Both the position numbers and the translations under genes were made by a program. From Pseudoxanthomonas sp. X-1 (GTDB lineage Bacteria; Pseudomonadota; Gammaproteobacteria; Xanthomonadales; Xanthomonadaceae), in the NCBI RefSeq assembly GCF_020042665.1, contig NZ_CP083376.1, positions 1,524,001-1,588,000 on the forward strand: a stretch of DNA of 64,000 nucleotides, read 5' to 3'. The notes under the pieces were generated by a model. The model was not told the origin of the DNA and searched no databases. It saw only the letters and a list, made by a program, of their open reading frames with translations. This document shows, in pieces, positions 42,364 through 51,534 of this stretch (positions are counted from its first letter, which is position 1; every line of letters begins with the position of its first letter).

Positions 42364-42393
42364 AAGGGCGCCCGTGTGGCGCCCTTTGTGTTT
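42364..42393 (+). terminator. thrS leader terminator (attenuator)
   Basis: AAGGGCGCC at 42364-42372 pairs perfectly with GGCGCCCTT at 42378-42386 around CGTGT, followed by TGTGTTT. It lies about 75 bases before the thrS start, inside the transcript. CAGGTG at 42279-42284 could pair with CACCTG at 42357-42362, next to the terminator stem, as part of an alternative fold. Confidence 0.75.
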
Positions 42394-42467
42394 ACGCAGT
42401 CTCGTCCCCAGATTTCCTTGCCCCCGATGCCCGGTCGTCGGCGCGGCCCCAAGCCCCTGAAAAGCCC

Positions 42468-44372
42468 ATGATCACGATCACGCTCCCCGACGGCAGCCGC
42501 CGTCAGTTCGACGCCCCCGTTTCCGTCATGCAGGTCGCCCAGTCGATCGGCGCGGGCCTGGCCAAGGCCACCGTCGCCGGCGCCGTGGATGGCGTGCTGG
42601 TCGATGCCAGCGACGTCATCGACCACGACGCCACCCTGCGCATCATCACGCCCAAGGACGAGGAGGGCGTGGAGATCATCCGCCACTCCGCCGCGCACCT
42701 GGTCGGGCATGCGGTCAAGCAGCTCTATCCGGACGTGAAGATGGTCATCGGCCCGGTGATCGCCGAGGGCTTCTACTACGACATCTATTCCGAGCGTCCG
42801 TTCACGCCCGAGGACATGGCCGCCATCGAGGCGCGCATGGCCGAGCTGATCGCGCAGGATTACGACGTGATCAAGCGCATGACTCCGCGCGCCGAGGTGA
42901 TCGAGATCTTCAAGGCCCGCGGCGAGGACTACAAGCTGCGCCTGATCGAGGACATGCCCCAGGACATCCAGGCCATGGGCATGTACTACCACCAGGAATA
43001 CGTGGACATGTGTCGCGGCCCGCACGTGCCCAACACGCGCTTCCTCAAGGCCTTCAAGCTGACCCGGATCTCCGGCGCCTACTGGCGCGGCGATGCCAAG
43101 AACGAGCAGCTGCAGCGCATCTACGGCACGGCCTGGGCCGACAAGAAGCAGCTCGACGCCTACATCCAGCGCATCGAGGAGGCCGAGAAGCGCGACCACC
43201 GCCGCATCGGCAAGCAGCAGGACCTGTTCCACCTGCAGGAAGAGGGCCCAGGCCTGGTGTTCTGGCATCCCAAGGGCTGGGCGCTGTGGCAGGTCGTCGA
43301 GCAGTACATGCGCCGGGTCTACCGCGAGAGCGGCTACGGCGAGGTGCGCTGCCCGCAGATCCTGGACGTGTCGCTGTGGCAGAAGTCGGGCCATTGGGAC
43401 AACTACAAGGAGAACATGTTCTTCACCGAGTCGGAGAAGCGCACCTACGCGGTCAAGCCGATGAACTGCCCGGGCCACGTGCAGGTGTTCAACCAGGGCC
43501 TGCACAGCTACCGCGACCTGCCGATCCGCTACGGCGAGTTCGGCGCCTGCCACCGCAACGAGCCCTCCGGCGCGCTGCACGGCATCCTGCGCGTGCGCGG
43601 CTTCACCCAGGACGACGGCCACATCTTCTGCACCGAGGCGCAGATCGAGGCCGAGGTCACCGCCTTCCACCAGCAGGCGCTGAAGGTGTACGCCGACTTC
43701 GGTTTCGAGGACATCCAGATCAAGATCGCCCTGCGCCCCGAATCGCGCCTGGGCGACGACGCCACCTGGGACAAGGCCGAGGACGCGCTGCGTTCGGCCC
43801 TGCGCAGTTGCGGGGTGGAGTGGCAGGAACTGCCGGGCGAGGGCGCGTTCTACGGCCCCAAGATCGAGTACCACCTGCGCGACGCCATCGGCCGCACCTG
43901 GCAGCTGGGCACGATGCAGGTCGATTTCATGATGCCCGGCCGCCTGGGCGCCGAGTACGTGGACGAAAACAGCCAGAAACGGCACCCGGTCATGCTGCAC
44001 CGGGCCATCGTCGGCTCGATGGAGCGCTTCATCGGCATCCTGATCGAGCACCACGCCGGGGCGTTCCCGGCCTGGCTGGCGCCGGTGCAGGCGGTGGTCG
44101 CCAACATCACCGACGCCCAGGGCGCGTACGTCGAGGAAGTGGCGAAAACCCTTTCAAATCAAGGTTTCCGCGTCGTTTCGGATTTGCGGAACGAAAAGAT
44201 CGGCTATAAGATCCGCGAACACACGCTGCAGCGGGTGCCGTATCTGCTGGTGGTCGGAGACCGCGAGAGGGACAATGGCGCCGTGGCCGTGCGCACGCGC
44301 GCAGGCGAGGATTTGGGCACAATGTCCATCCAGGCCTTCGCCGAGCGCCTGGCGGCCGAGCAAGCGGCCTGA
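42468..44372 (+). CDS. thrS: Threonyl-tRNA synthetase
   Basis: ThrS charges tRNA-Thr. The 634-residue product has the TGS domain ([20 protein letters not shown]), the editing domain with [17 protein letters not shown] and [13 protein letters not shown], and the class II catalytic core with [33 protein letters not shown] and [14 protein letters not shown]. The C-terminal anticodon-binding domain is around [15 protein letters not shown]. Length fits E. coli ThrS. ATG at 42468 starts the TGS domain; the open frame continues upstream but crosses a terminator hairpin. It leads the thrS-infC-rpmI-rplT block. Confidence 0.97.
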   Translation: MITITLPDGSRRQFDAPVSVMQVAQSIGAGLAKATVAGAVDGVLVDASDVIDHDATLRIITPKDEEGVEIIRHSAAHLVGHAVKQLYPDVKMVIGPVIAEGFYYDIYSERPFTPEDMAAIEARMAELIAQDYDVIKRMTPRAEVIEIFKARGEDYKLRLIEDMPQDIQAMGMYYHQEYVDMCRGPHVPNTRFLKAFKLTRISGAYWRGDAKNEQLQRIYGTAWADKKQLDAYIQRIEEAEKRDHRRIGKQQDLFHLQEEGPGLVFWHPKGWALWQVVEQYMRRVYRESGYGEVRCPQILDVSLWQKSGHWDNYKENMFFTESEKRTYAVKPMNCPGHVQVFNQGLHSYRDLPIRYGEFGACHRNEPSGALHGILRVRGFTQDDGHIFCTEAQIEAEVTAFHQQALKVYADFGFEDIQIKIALRPESRLGDDATWDKAEDALRSALRSCGVEWQELPGEGAFYGPKIEYHLRDAIGRTWQLGTMQVDFMMPGRLGAEYVDENSQKRHPVMLHRAIVGSMERFIGILIEHHAGAFPAWLAPVQAVVANITDAQGAYVEEVAKTLSNQGFRVVSDLRNEKIGYKIREHTLQRVPYLLVVGDRERDNGAVAVRTRAGEDLGTMSIQAFAERLAAEQAA

Positions 44373-44429
44373 CCTGAGGAACCGGCATCGTGAGGGGTGC
44401 CGGCCCCATTCCATCACGGAGACTGCAAC

Positions 44430-44957
44430 ATCAGTACCCCCGACAACAAGCAAAACCGCAAGAACCAGGAGATCCGTGTCCCGCGCGTGCGCGTGATCGG
44501 CAGCGATGGCGAGATGATCGGCGTGCTTTCGCGCGACGAGGCGCTGTCCATGGCCGAGGACGAGGGTCTGGACCTGGTCGAGATCCAGCCGCAGGCCGAT
44601 CCGCCGGTGTGCAAGATCATGGACTTCGGCAAGTTCAAGTTCGAAGCCCAGAAGAAGGCCAACGAGGCCAAGAAGAAGACCAAGCAGGTCGAGATCAAGG
44701 AACTCAAGTTCCGTCCCGTCACCGACGAGGGCGACTACCAGATCAAGCTGCGCAACATGCGCCGTTTCCTGGAAGAGGGCGACAAGGTCAAGGTCAACAT
44801 TCGCTTCCGTGGCCGCGAAATGAGCCACCAGGAGCTGGGTCGCGAGATGGCCTCGCGCATCGAGCGCGACCTGGGCGAGGACATCATCATCGAGTCGCGT
44901 CCGCGCCTGGAAGGCCGGCAGATGGTCATGATGATCGCGCCGAAGAAGAAGCAGTAA
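44430..44957 (+). CDS. infC: Translation initiation factor IF-3, AUC start
   Basis: IF3 binds the 30S subunit and rejects non-canonical start codons. The 175-residue product reads [20 protein letters not shown], then [35 protein letters not shown], a lysine-rich linker and the C-terminal domain [20 protein letters not shown]. The start is ATC at 44430, with GGAG at 44418-44421 and an eight-base gap. No ATG, GTG or TTG lies at the conserved N-terminus. As in E. coli (AUU), the rare start lets IF3 repress its own synthesis. Confidence 0.96.
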   Translation: MSTPDNKQNRKNQEIRVPRVRVIGSDGEMIGVLSRDEALSMAEDEGLDLVEIQPQADPPVCKIMDFGKFKFEAQKKANEAKKKTKQVEIKELKFRPVTDEGDYQIKLRNMRRFLEEGDKVKVNIRFRGREMSHQELGREMASRIERDLGEDIIIESRPRLEGRQMVMMIAPKKKQ

Positions 44958-45052
44958 GCGCCCGGGCGCCCCGCGCGGGCGCATGCGGAGCGAGACGCCG
45001 GACCGGGCCCCGCGCCCGGTTCGCCGTATCCGGGCTTGGCGAACCTGCTGAT

Positions 45053-45081
45053 TTGCAAGGAAATCGCCGGCCATGTATGAT
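45053..45081 (+). promoter_or_regulatory. Sigma70 promoter upstream of rpmI-rplT
   Basis: TTGCAA at 45053-45058 and TATGAT at 45076-45081 are separated by the ideal 17 bases. The 5' leader to rpmI would be about 150 bases and contains a GCCCGG/CCGGGC-type hairpin close to its start. The 280-base infC-rpmI gap holds no gene. An L20-binding leader structure is possible but cannot be verified by eye. Confidence 0.7.
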
Positions 45082-45237
45082 GCGCGGCCCGGTTTCACGC
45101 CGGGCGGCCGCAAGGCCATCAGGAACCTGTCGTCGATCCGTTGCGGATCAGCGACTTACCAGCCGGTTGGGGCAGGACGGAAAGCGTGGCGCAAGCCACC
45201 GCCCAGACCAGTTATCGAAAACCACAAGGATCTAGCA

Positions 45238-45435
45238 ATGCCCAAGATCAAGACCCACCGGGCGGCGGCGAAGCGTTTCCGCAAGACCGCCTCCGGCAAG
45301 TTCAAGGCTGGCCACGCCAACCGTAGCCACATCCTCACCAAGAAGGCGACCAAGCGGAAGCGTGGTCTTCGTGCGACGAACATCATTCGCGCCGAAGATT
45401 CCGGCCGTCTGAACCGCATGCTGCCCTACCTCTGA
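45238..45435 (+). CDS. rpmI: 50S ribosomal protein L35
   Basis: The 65-residue basic product is bL35: [40 protein letters not shown] and [12 protein letters not shown]. Size and sequence are standard. AAGGA lies about eight bases before the ATG. It is followed after 11 bases by rplT and belongs to the conserved thrS-infC-rpmI-rplT group, in which L20 often represses the L35 and L20 genes. Confidence 0.98.
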   Translation: MPKIKTHRAAAKRFRKTASGKFKAGHANRSHILTKKATKRKRGLRATNIIRAEDSGRLNRMLPYL

Positions 45436-45446
45436 GGAACTAGACC

Positions 45447-45806
45447 ATGGCACGAGTCAAGCGTGGTGTGACCGCACGTCGCCGTCACAAGAAGATCATC
45501 AGCCAGGCCAAGGGCTACTACAACGCCCGCCGCAAGGTGTTCCGCGTCGCCAAGCAGGCGGTCATCAAGGCGCAGCAGTACGCCTACATCGGCCGCAAGC
45601 AGAAGAAGCGCAACTTCCGTTCGCTGTGGATCACCCGCATCAACGCGGCGGCCCGCATCAACGGCCTGAGCTACAGCCGTTTCATGAACGGCCTGCTGAA
45701 GTCCGGCATCACCCTGGACCGCAAGGTCCTGGCCGACATCGCCGTCCACGACGCCGCCGGTTTTGCGGCGCTGGCTGAAAAGGCCAAGGGCGCGCTCGCG
45801 GCATAA
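45447..45806 (+). CDS. rplT: 50S ribosomal protein L20
   Basis: The 119-residue product is bL20: [40 protein letters not shown], and a C-terminal globular domain with [20 protein letters not shown] and [20 protein letters not shown]. It is needed early in 50S assembly and is an autoregulator in other bacteria. GGAAC lies just before the ATG. Three hairpins fill the gap between it and pheS. Confidence 0.98.
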   Translation: MARVKRGVTARRRHKKIISQAKGYYNARRKVFRVAKQAVIKAQQYAYIGRKQKKRNFRSLWITRINAAARINGLSYSRFMNGLLKSGITLDRKVLADIAVHDAAGFAALAEKAKGALAA

Positions 45807-46964
<1,158 letters not shown>

Positions 46965-47087
46965 GGAGGGGAGTCGGGAAACGGGAATCGGGAGTGGACA
47001 AAAGCAAAGGCCATTCCCCCTCACCGTCTCCGCCCCAGTAGTCCGCACCTCCGATTCCCCATTCCCCATTTCCCATTCCCAGCCCCT
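46965..47087. repeat. Low-complexity purine/pyrimidine repeat between pheS and pheT
   Basis: The gap starts with purine-rich tandem pieces such as GGGAAACGGGAATCGGGAGT and ends with their approximate complement, CCGATTCCCCATTCCCCATT followed by TCCCATTCCC. The two halves can fold into an imperfect stem. Similar GGGAATCGGGAATGGGGAAT-type tracts are frequent between genes in this bacterial family. Here it interrupts the pheST operon. Confidence 0.65.
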
Positions 47088-49463
47088 ATGAAATTCAGCG
47101 AAAACTGGCTGCGCAGCCACGTCCCCACCGGCGCCACGCGCGAAGAGCTGTCGGCGACGCTGACCGCCATCGGCCTGGAGGTCGAGGACGTCACCGCGCT
47201 GGGCGAAGGCCTGGACAAGGTGGTGGTGGCGCGCATCGTCGACTGCGCCCGTCATCCGGAGGCCGACCGCCTGCAGATCTGTCAGGTCGATGCCGGTACC
47301 GGCGAGCGCCTGCAGATCGTGTGCGGCGCGCCCAATGCGCGCCCCGGGCTGGTCGCGCCGCTGGCGATGGTCGGCGCCAGGCTGGGCGAGATCTCCATCA
47401 AGGCCGCCAAGCTGCGCGGTGTGGAATCCAACGGCATGCTCTGCTCGGCCAAGGAACTGGGCGTGGACGCCGACGCCTCCGGCCTGCTCGAACTGCCGGG
47501 CGATGCGCCGGTGGGGACGCCGATCGCCGACTACCTGGGCCTGCCCGACGCCAGCATCGAGATCAAGCTGACGCCCAACCGCGCCGACTGCTTCAGCGTG
47601 CGCGGCATCGCCTTCGACGTGGCCGCCGCCAGCGGCAGCGAGGTGGTGCCGTTCGACGCCACGCCGGTGCCCGCCGCGCACGATCGCGCGCTGCGGGTGA
47701 CCCTGGACGCCGGCGCCGATGCGCCGCGCTACTGCGGCCGCGTCATCGAGGGCGTCGATCCGACCCGCGCCACGCCGATCTGGATGGCCGAGCGCCTGCG
47801 TCGCGGTGGCGTGCGCCCGGTCTCGCTGCTGGTGGACATCACCCAGTACGTGATGCTGGAGCTGGGCCAGCCGATGCACGCCTTCGACCGCGATCTGCTG
47901 ACCGGCCCGGTCGGCGTGCGCCACGGCCGCGGCGGCGAGTCGCTGCAACTGCTCGATGGCCGCACCGCCGCGCTGGATGACGGCTTCCTGGTGATCACCG
48001 ACGCCGACCGTCCGGTCGCGCTGGCCGGCATCATGGGCGGGCAGGACACCAAGGTGAGCGATGCCACCCGCAACGTGTTCCTGGAGTCGGCGTACTTCGC
48101 GCCGGCCGCCATCATCGGCCGCGGCCGTCGCCTGGGCCTGCATACCGACGCCTCGCACCGTTACGAGCGCGGCGTCGACCCGGCGCTGGCACCGCAGGCC
48201 ATCGAGGTGGCCACGCGCCTGATCGTGGAGCTGGCCGGTGGCCAGCCCGGCCCGGTCGTGCAGGCGGCGCTGGATCAGCACCTGCCGGCGCCGGCACCGA
48301 TCGCGCTGCGCCGCGCCCGCGTGGCGCGCGTGCTCGGCCTGGAGATCCCGGATGCCGAAATCGAGCGCATCCTGCGCGCGCTGGGCATGCAGGTCGATGC
48401 CACCGACGCAGGCTGGTCGGTCGTCGCGCCCAGCCGGCGCTTCGACATCGCCATCGAGGAAGACCTGATCGAGGAACTGGCACGCATCCACGGCTACGAC
48501 CGCATCCCGGCCACGCTGCCGGGCGGCGCCACCCGCATCGCCGCCGACAGCGAGACCCGCCTGGACCAGGCCACCGTGCGCCGCCAGCTGGCCGCGCGCG
48601 ACCTGCTGGAGACGGTCAACTTCGCCTTCGTCGACGCCCAGCTGCTGGCGCGCTGGGGCCTGACCGAAGGCGCGGTGCCGCTGGCCAATCCGCTCAGCAG
48701 CGAGCTGGGCGTGATGCGCACTTCCCTGTTGCCCGGCCTGGTCGCCGCCCTGCAGCGCAATGCGACCCGGCAGGCCAGCCGCATCCGCCTGTTCGAGCTG
48801 GGCAACGTGTTCGCCGCGGCCGGGCAGGGCGAGGCGCCGCGCGAGACGCTGCGCATCGCCGCCGCGGTCTGCGGCGATGCCCATGCCCGGCAATGGGGCG
48901 TGCCCGCGCGTGCGGTGGACTTCCACGACCTCAAGGGCGACCTGGAGAGCCTGGCGGCGGCGTCGGGCGCGGTGTTGACGTTCGAGCCGGCGGGCGAGGG
49001 CTTCGGGCACCCGGGTCGCTCGGCGCGGGTGCTGCGCGAGGGGCAGGTCATCGGCTGGATCGGGCAACTGCATCCACGCCTGCTCAAGGCGCTGGACCTG
49101 GACGTGCCGGTGCTGGCGTTCGAACTGGACCTGGCGCCTTTGGTCCAGCGCCAGATCCCGCGAGCGGGCGAGCTGTCGCGCTTCCCCTCGGTGCGCCGCG
49201 ACCTGGCCTTCAGCGTGGCCGAGACGGTGCCGTTCGCGGCCATCGAGCGCACCGTGCGGCAGGCCGCCGGACCGCTGCTCAGGCAGGTGCTGTTGTTCGA
49301 CCGCTACGTCGGTCCCGGGGTCGAAACCGGTCAAAAGAGCCTGGCTATGGGCTTGATTTTGCAGGACAACACGCGCACATTGAATGATCGCGATGTGGAC
49401 GAAGCGGTCGCCGCAACGGTGGCCGCCCTGGCGCATGAACACGGCGGCCGCATCCGCGAATGA
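47088..49463 (+). CDS. pheT: Phenylalanyl-tRNA synthetase beta subunit
   Basis: PheT provides tRNA binding and editing. The 791-residue product starts with KFSENWLRSHVPTGATREEL, has an EMAP-like tRNA-binding domain (VVVARIVDCARHPEADRLQI, CQVDAGTG), the B3/B4 editing region (LTPNRADCFSVRGIAFDV, MLELGQPMHAFD), the B5 domain (RVARVLGLEIPDAEIERILR), a catalytic-like core and the C-terminal FDX-ACB domain (LSRFPSVRRDLAFSVAETVP). Length agrees with E. coli PheT. ihfA follows after 18 bases. Confidence 0.97.
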   Translation: MKFSENWLRSHVPTGATREELSATLTAIGLEVEDVTALGEGLDKVVVARIVDCARHPEADRLQICQVDAGTGERLQIVCGAPNARPGLVAPLAMVGARLGEISIKAAKLRGVESNGMLCSAKELGVDADASGLLELPGDAPVGTPIADYLGLPDASIEIKLTPNRADCFSVRGIAFDVAAASGSEVVPFDATPVPAAHDRALRVTLDAGADAPRYCGRVIEGVDPTRATPIWMAERLRRGGVRPVSLLVDITQYVMLELGQPMHAFDRDLLTGPVGVRHGRGGESLQLLDGRTAALDDGFLVITDADRPVALAGIMGGQDTKVSDATRNVFLESAYFAPAAIIGRGRRLGLHTDASHRYERGVDPALAPQAIEVATRLIVELAGGQPGPVVQAALDQHLPAPAPIALRRARVARVLGLEIPDAEIERILRALGMQVDATDAGWSVVAPSRRFDIAIEEDLIEELARIHGYDRIPATLPGGATRIAADSETRLDQATVRRQLAARDLLETVNFAFVDAQLLARWGLTEGAVPLANPLSSELGVMRTSLLPGLVAALQRNATRQASRIRLFELGNVFAAAGQGEAPRETLRIAAAVCGDAHARQWGVPARAVDFHDLKGDLESLAAASGAVLTFEPAGEGFGHPGRSARVLREGQVIGWIGQLHPRLLKALDLDVPVLAFELDLAPLVQRQIPRAGELSRFPSVRRDLAFSVAETVPFAAIERTVRQAAGPLLRQVLLFDRYVGPGVETGQKSLAMGLILQDNTRTLNDRDVDEAVAATVAALAHEHGGRIRE

Positions 49464-49481
49464 GGCTCTAGGGGGAACACC

Positions 49482-49787
49482 ATGGCATTGACCAAAGCGG
49501 AGATGGCCGAACGCCTGTTCGACGAAGTCGGGCTGAACAAGCGCGAGGCCAAGGAATTCGTCGACGCGTATTTCGACGTGCTGCGCGACGCCCTGGAACA
49601 GGGGCGCCAGGTCAAGCTGTCCGGCTTCGGCAACTTCGACCTGCGTCGCAAGAACCAGCGCCCGGGGCGCAACCCCAAGACCGGCGAGGAGATCCCGATC
49701 TCCGCGCGCACCGTGGTCACCTTCCGCCCGGGCCAGAAGCTCAAGGAACGCGTCGAGGCGTACGCCGGAGGCAACCCGAATGCTTGA
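49482..49787 (+). CDS. ihfA: Integration host factor alpha subunit
   Basis: IhfA pairs with IhfB to bend DNA sharply at specific sites in transcription, replication and recombination. The 101-residue product reads [40 protein letters not shown] and [20 protein letters not shown], with the prolines in the DNA-intercalating beta arm. The gene order pheS-pheT-ihfA is conserved in gammaproteobacteria. Its last eight bases overlap the MerR-type gene. In Xanthomonas literature this locus has been called gumA because it adjoins the gum operon. Confidence 0.97.
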   Translation: MALTKAEMAERLFDEVGLNKREAKEFVDAYFDVLRDALEQGRQVKLSGFGNFDLRRKNQRPGRNPKTGEEIPISARTVVTFRPGQKLKERVEAYAGGNPNA

Positions 49788-50136
49788 TCCGGGCAGCAAC
49801 AAGGAACTGCCGCCGATCCCGGCCAAGCGCTACTTCACCATCGGTGAGGTGTCCGAGCTGTGCGACGTCAAGCCGCACGTGCTGCGCTACTGGGAGACCG
49901 AGTTCCCCAGCCTGGAGCCAGTCAAGCGCCGCGGCAACCGGCGCTATTACCAGCGGCACGACGTGCTGATGGTCCGCCAGATCCGCGGCCTGCTGTACGA
50001 ACAGGGCTATACGATCGGTGGCGCGCGCCTGCGCCTGGAAGGCGAGGGCGCCAAGCAGGAGTCGGCACTGAGCAACCAGATCGTGCGCCAGGTGCGCCTG
50101 GAGCTGGAAGAAGTCTTGCAGCTGCTGCGCCGCTGA
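49780..50136 (+). CDS. MerR-family transcriptional regulator
   Basis: The 118-residue product has a winged-helix MerR DNA-binding domain: [40 protein letters not shown] and [20 protein letters not shown]. The C-terminal helix is short and has no metal-binding cysteines, so the effector is unknown. It overlaps the end of ihfA by eight bases, an arrangement conserved across gammaproteobacteria. Target genes are not evident. Confidence 0.93.
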   Translation: MLDPGSNKELPPIPAKRYFTIGEVSELCDVKPHVLRYWETEFPSLEPVKRRGNRRYYQRHDVLMVRQIRGLLYEQGYTIGGARLRLEGEGAKQESALSNQIVRQVRLELEEVLQLLRR

Positions 50137-50202
50137 CGGTCGGCGCGGCGGTCATCGCCATCGCGGGAGCGTGACGGGGTGCCAGTCCGCGCACGAATCC
50201 GG

Positions 50203-50208
50203 TATGAT
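50203..50208 (+). promoter_or_regulatory. -10 box of tRNA-Pro
   Basis: TATGAT is followed by a GC-rich discriminator (gcgcggcc), typical of stringently controlled stable-RNA promoters. The start would be near 50215, about 34 bases before the mature tRNA. The -35 region is not clear. Confidence 0.55.
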
Positions 50209-50248
50209 GCGCGGCCAACCGCTGGTGGGATCAATGTCTTTGCGACGT

Positions 50249-50325
50249 CGGGGCGTAGCGCAGCCTGGTAGCGCATCTGCCTGGGGGGCAGAGGGTCGTC
50301 GGTTCAAATCCGGCCGTCCCGACCA
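50249..50325 (+). tRNA. tRNA-Pro (GGG anticodon)
   Basis: The 77-base sequence folds as a cloverleaf. The acceptor stem is CGGGGCG with CGTCCCG, the anticodon stem TCTGC with GCAGA, the anticodon loop CTGGGGG with GGG at 50283-50285, and the T loop GGTTCAAATCC. The 3' CCA is encoded. It reads CCC and, by wobble, CCU proline codons. A terminator follows. It marks the boundary between the translation block and the gum cluster. Confidence 0.95.
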
Positions 50326-50345
50326 ATCGCAGTGAGTGTGAACAA

Positions 50346-50368
50346 CGCCCGGCCTTCCGGGCGTTTTT
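50346..50368 (+). terminator. Rho-independent terminator of tRNA-Pro
   Basis: CGCCCGG at 50346-50352 pairs with CCGGGCG at 50357-50363 around a CCTT loop, followed by TTTTT. It lies 20 bases after the tRNA. Confidence 0.92.
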
Positions 50369-50829
50369 CGTTTCGCCGTTCCGGGGGCGCTCCGGATCAC
50401 CGCTGTGCCATCGACGGGCCAAGCGTTAAGGCGTCTTTGAATTAGCTGAGTGCGGATTAACTACCGCCTGCGGCACATATTCGCGCGCTCTGTCACATAA
50501 ACACGCGCTGTGTCGTGTGTGACGCGCGTTCTCCAGGTTTGTGCAAAGCAGCACCAGCAAAGGGTTTTGGTCGGAAACGACAGGCAATCCGGCGATCGGG
50601 CCGACATGCGCCGCGCCGCCGGAGGCCGCGCGTCGTTTTGGATTTCGGTCTGGAGACCGATGCATCGCTATGCCATAGTCGATCGCAGGCCGTATTCACA
50701 TTCGGCTGGTGACCTTGAGTTCGACGGGTCACATCGTCGAGCCAACTCACAAAGCTCTCGCCGCGTCGGAACCTGCGTCCGGCAAGGCACCCGCGGGTTC
50801 CCCCCACCCCAAAGGTAGACGACTGTTCT
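50369..50829. promoter_or_regulatory. gum operon upstream regulatory region
   Basis: This 461-base gap has visibly lower G+C and no credible gene. Near 50709-50732 an inverted repeat, GTGACC-N12-GGTCAC, lies about 100 bases before gumB and could be an operator. TCACA and TGTGA half sites, resembling those of CRP-type factors such as Clp, occur near 50492 and 50517 but in the wrong orientation and spacing for a canonical site. I could not assign a single promoter with confidence. Confidence 0.45.
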
Positions 50830-51534
50830 ATGGCCTCATCGCCCTCCGCTCGAAGTCCGTTGGCATGGCTCGCTGTTGTGTGCCTGCTGCTCCTGACCAG
50901 CTGCAGTTCCGTTCCCAAGGAGGTCGCCACCTCGCTGCCGGCGCCCGATCCGCTGGGCGAGCTGAAGGAAACGCCGGAGTACCGCATCGGTGCCGGCGAC
51001 CTGATCGAGATCAAGGTCTTCCAGATCGAGGATCTCGAGCGCCAGGTGCGCGTGGACAACGAGGGCATGATCTCGCTGCCGCTGATCGGCAACCTCAAGG
51101 CGACCGGGCTGACGCGCAGCGAGCTGGAAAGCGAGATCACCCGGCGCTACGGCGACAGGTTCCTGCAGGATCCGCAGGTCTCGGTGCTGATCCAGGAGTT
51201 CACCAGCCAGCGCATCACCGTGTCCGGCGCGGTCTCCAAGCCGGGCAACTATCCGCTCAACGGCGCCACGCAGCTGACCCTGCAGCAGGCCCTGGCCGAG
51301 GCGCAGGGCGTGAGCGACCTGGCGAGCCGCCGGAACGTGGTGGTGTTCCGCGAGATCGGCGGGCAGAAGATGATCGCGCGCTTCGATCTGACCGAGATCG
51401 AAAAGGGCGCCAATCCGGACCCGGAGATCTACGGAGGCGACATCGTCGTGGTCTATCGCTCCGACGCGCGCCTGCTCCTGCGCACCGTGCTCGAGCTGAC
51501 CCCCTTCGTCATGGTGTTCAGGGCCTATCGATGA
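50830..51534 (+). CDS. gumB: GumB, outer-membrane polysaccharide export lipoprotein
   Basis: GumB forms the outer-membrane export channel (OPX, Wza-like) for the xanthan-type polymer. The 234-residue product has a lipoprotein signal ending LLLLTSC, then the polysaccharide-export domain YRIGAGDLIEIKVFQIEDLE, VDNEGMISLPLIGNL and a SLBB-like segment SQRITVSGAVSKPGNYPLNG. Length and sequence fit Xanthomonas GumB. It is the first gene of the cluster, and its stop overlaps the gumC ATG. Confidence 0.95.
   Translation: MASSPSARSPLAWLAVVCLLLLTSCSSVPKEVATSLPAPDPLGELKETPEYRIGAGDLIEIKVFQIEDLERQVRVDNEGMISLPLIGNLKATGLTRSELESEITRRYGDRFLQDPQVSVLIQEFTSQRITVSGAVSKPGNYPLNGATQLTLQQALAEAQGVSDLASRRNVVVFREIGGQKMIARFDLTEIEKGANPDPEIYGGDIVVVYRSDARLLLRTVLELTPFVMVFRAYR

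Noticed and set aside
42225..42467. N-terminal extension of ThrS in the same frame
   Set aside because: The frame crosses a perfect terminator hairpin and the TGS domain begins exactly at the ATG at 42468.
45073..45237. Frame beginning MYDARPGF upstream of rpmI, in frame with L35
   Set aside because: Its ATG lies in the -10 region of a strong promoter (TATGAT at 45076), and L35 has its own ribosome site and normal length from 45238.
50480..50530. CRP/Clp binding site upstream of gumB
   Set aside because: TCACA and TGTGA half sites occur in reversed order and too far apart for a canonical TGTGA-N6-TCACA site.
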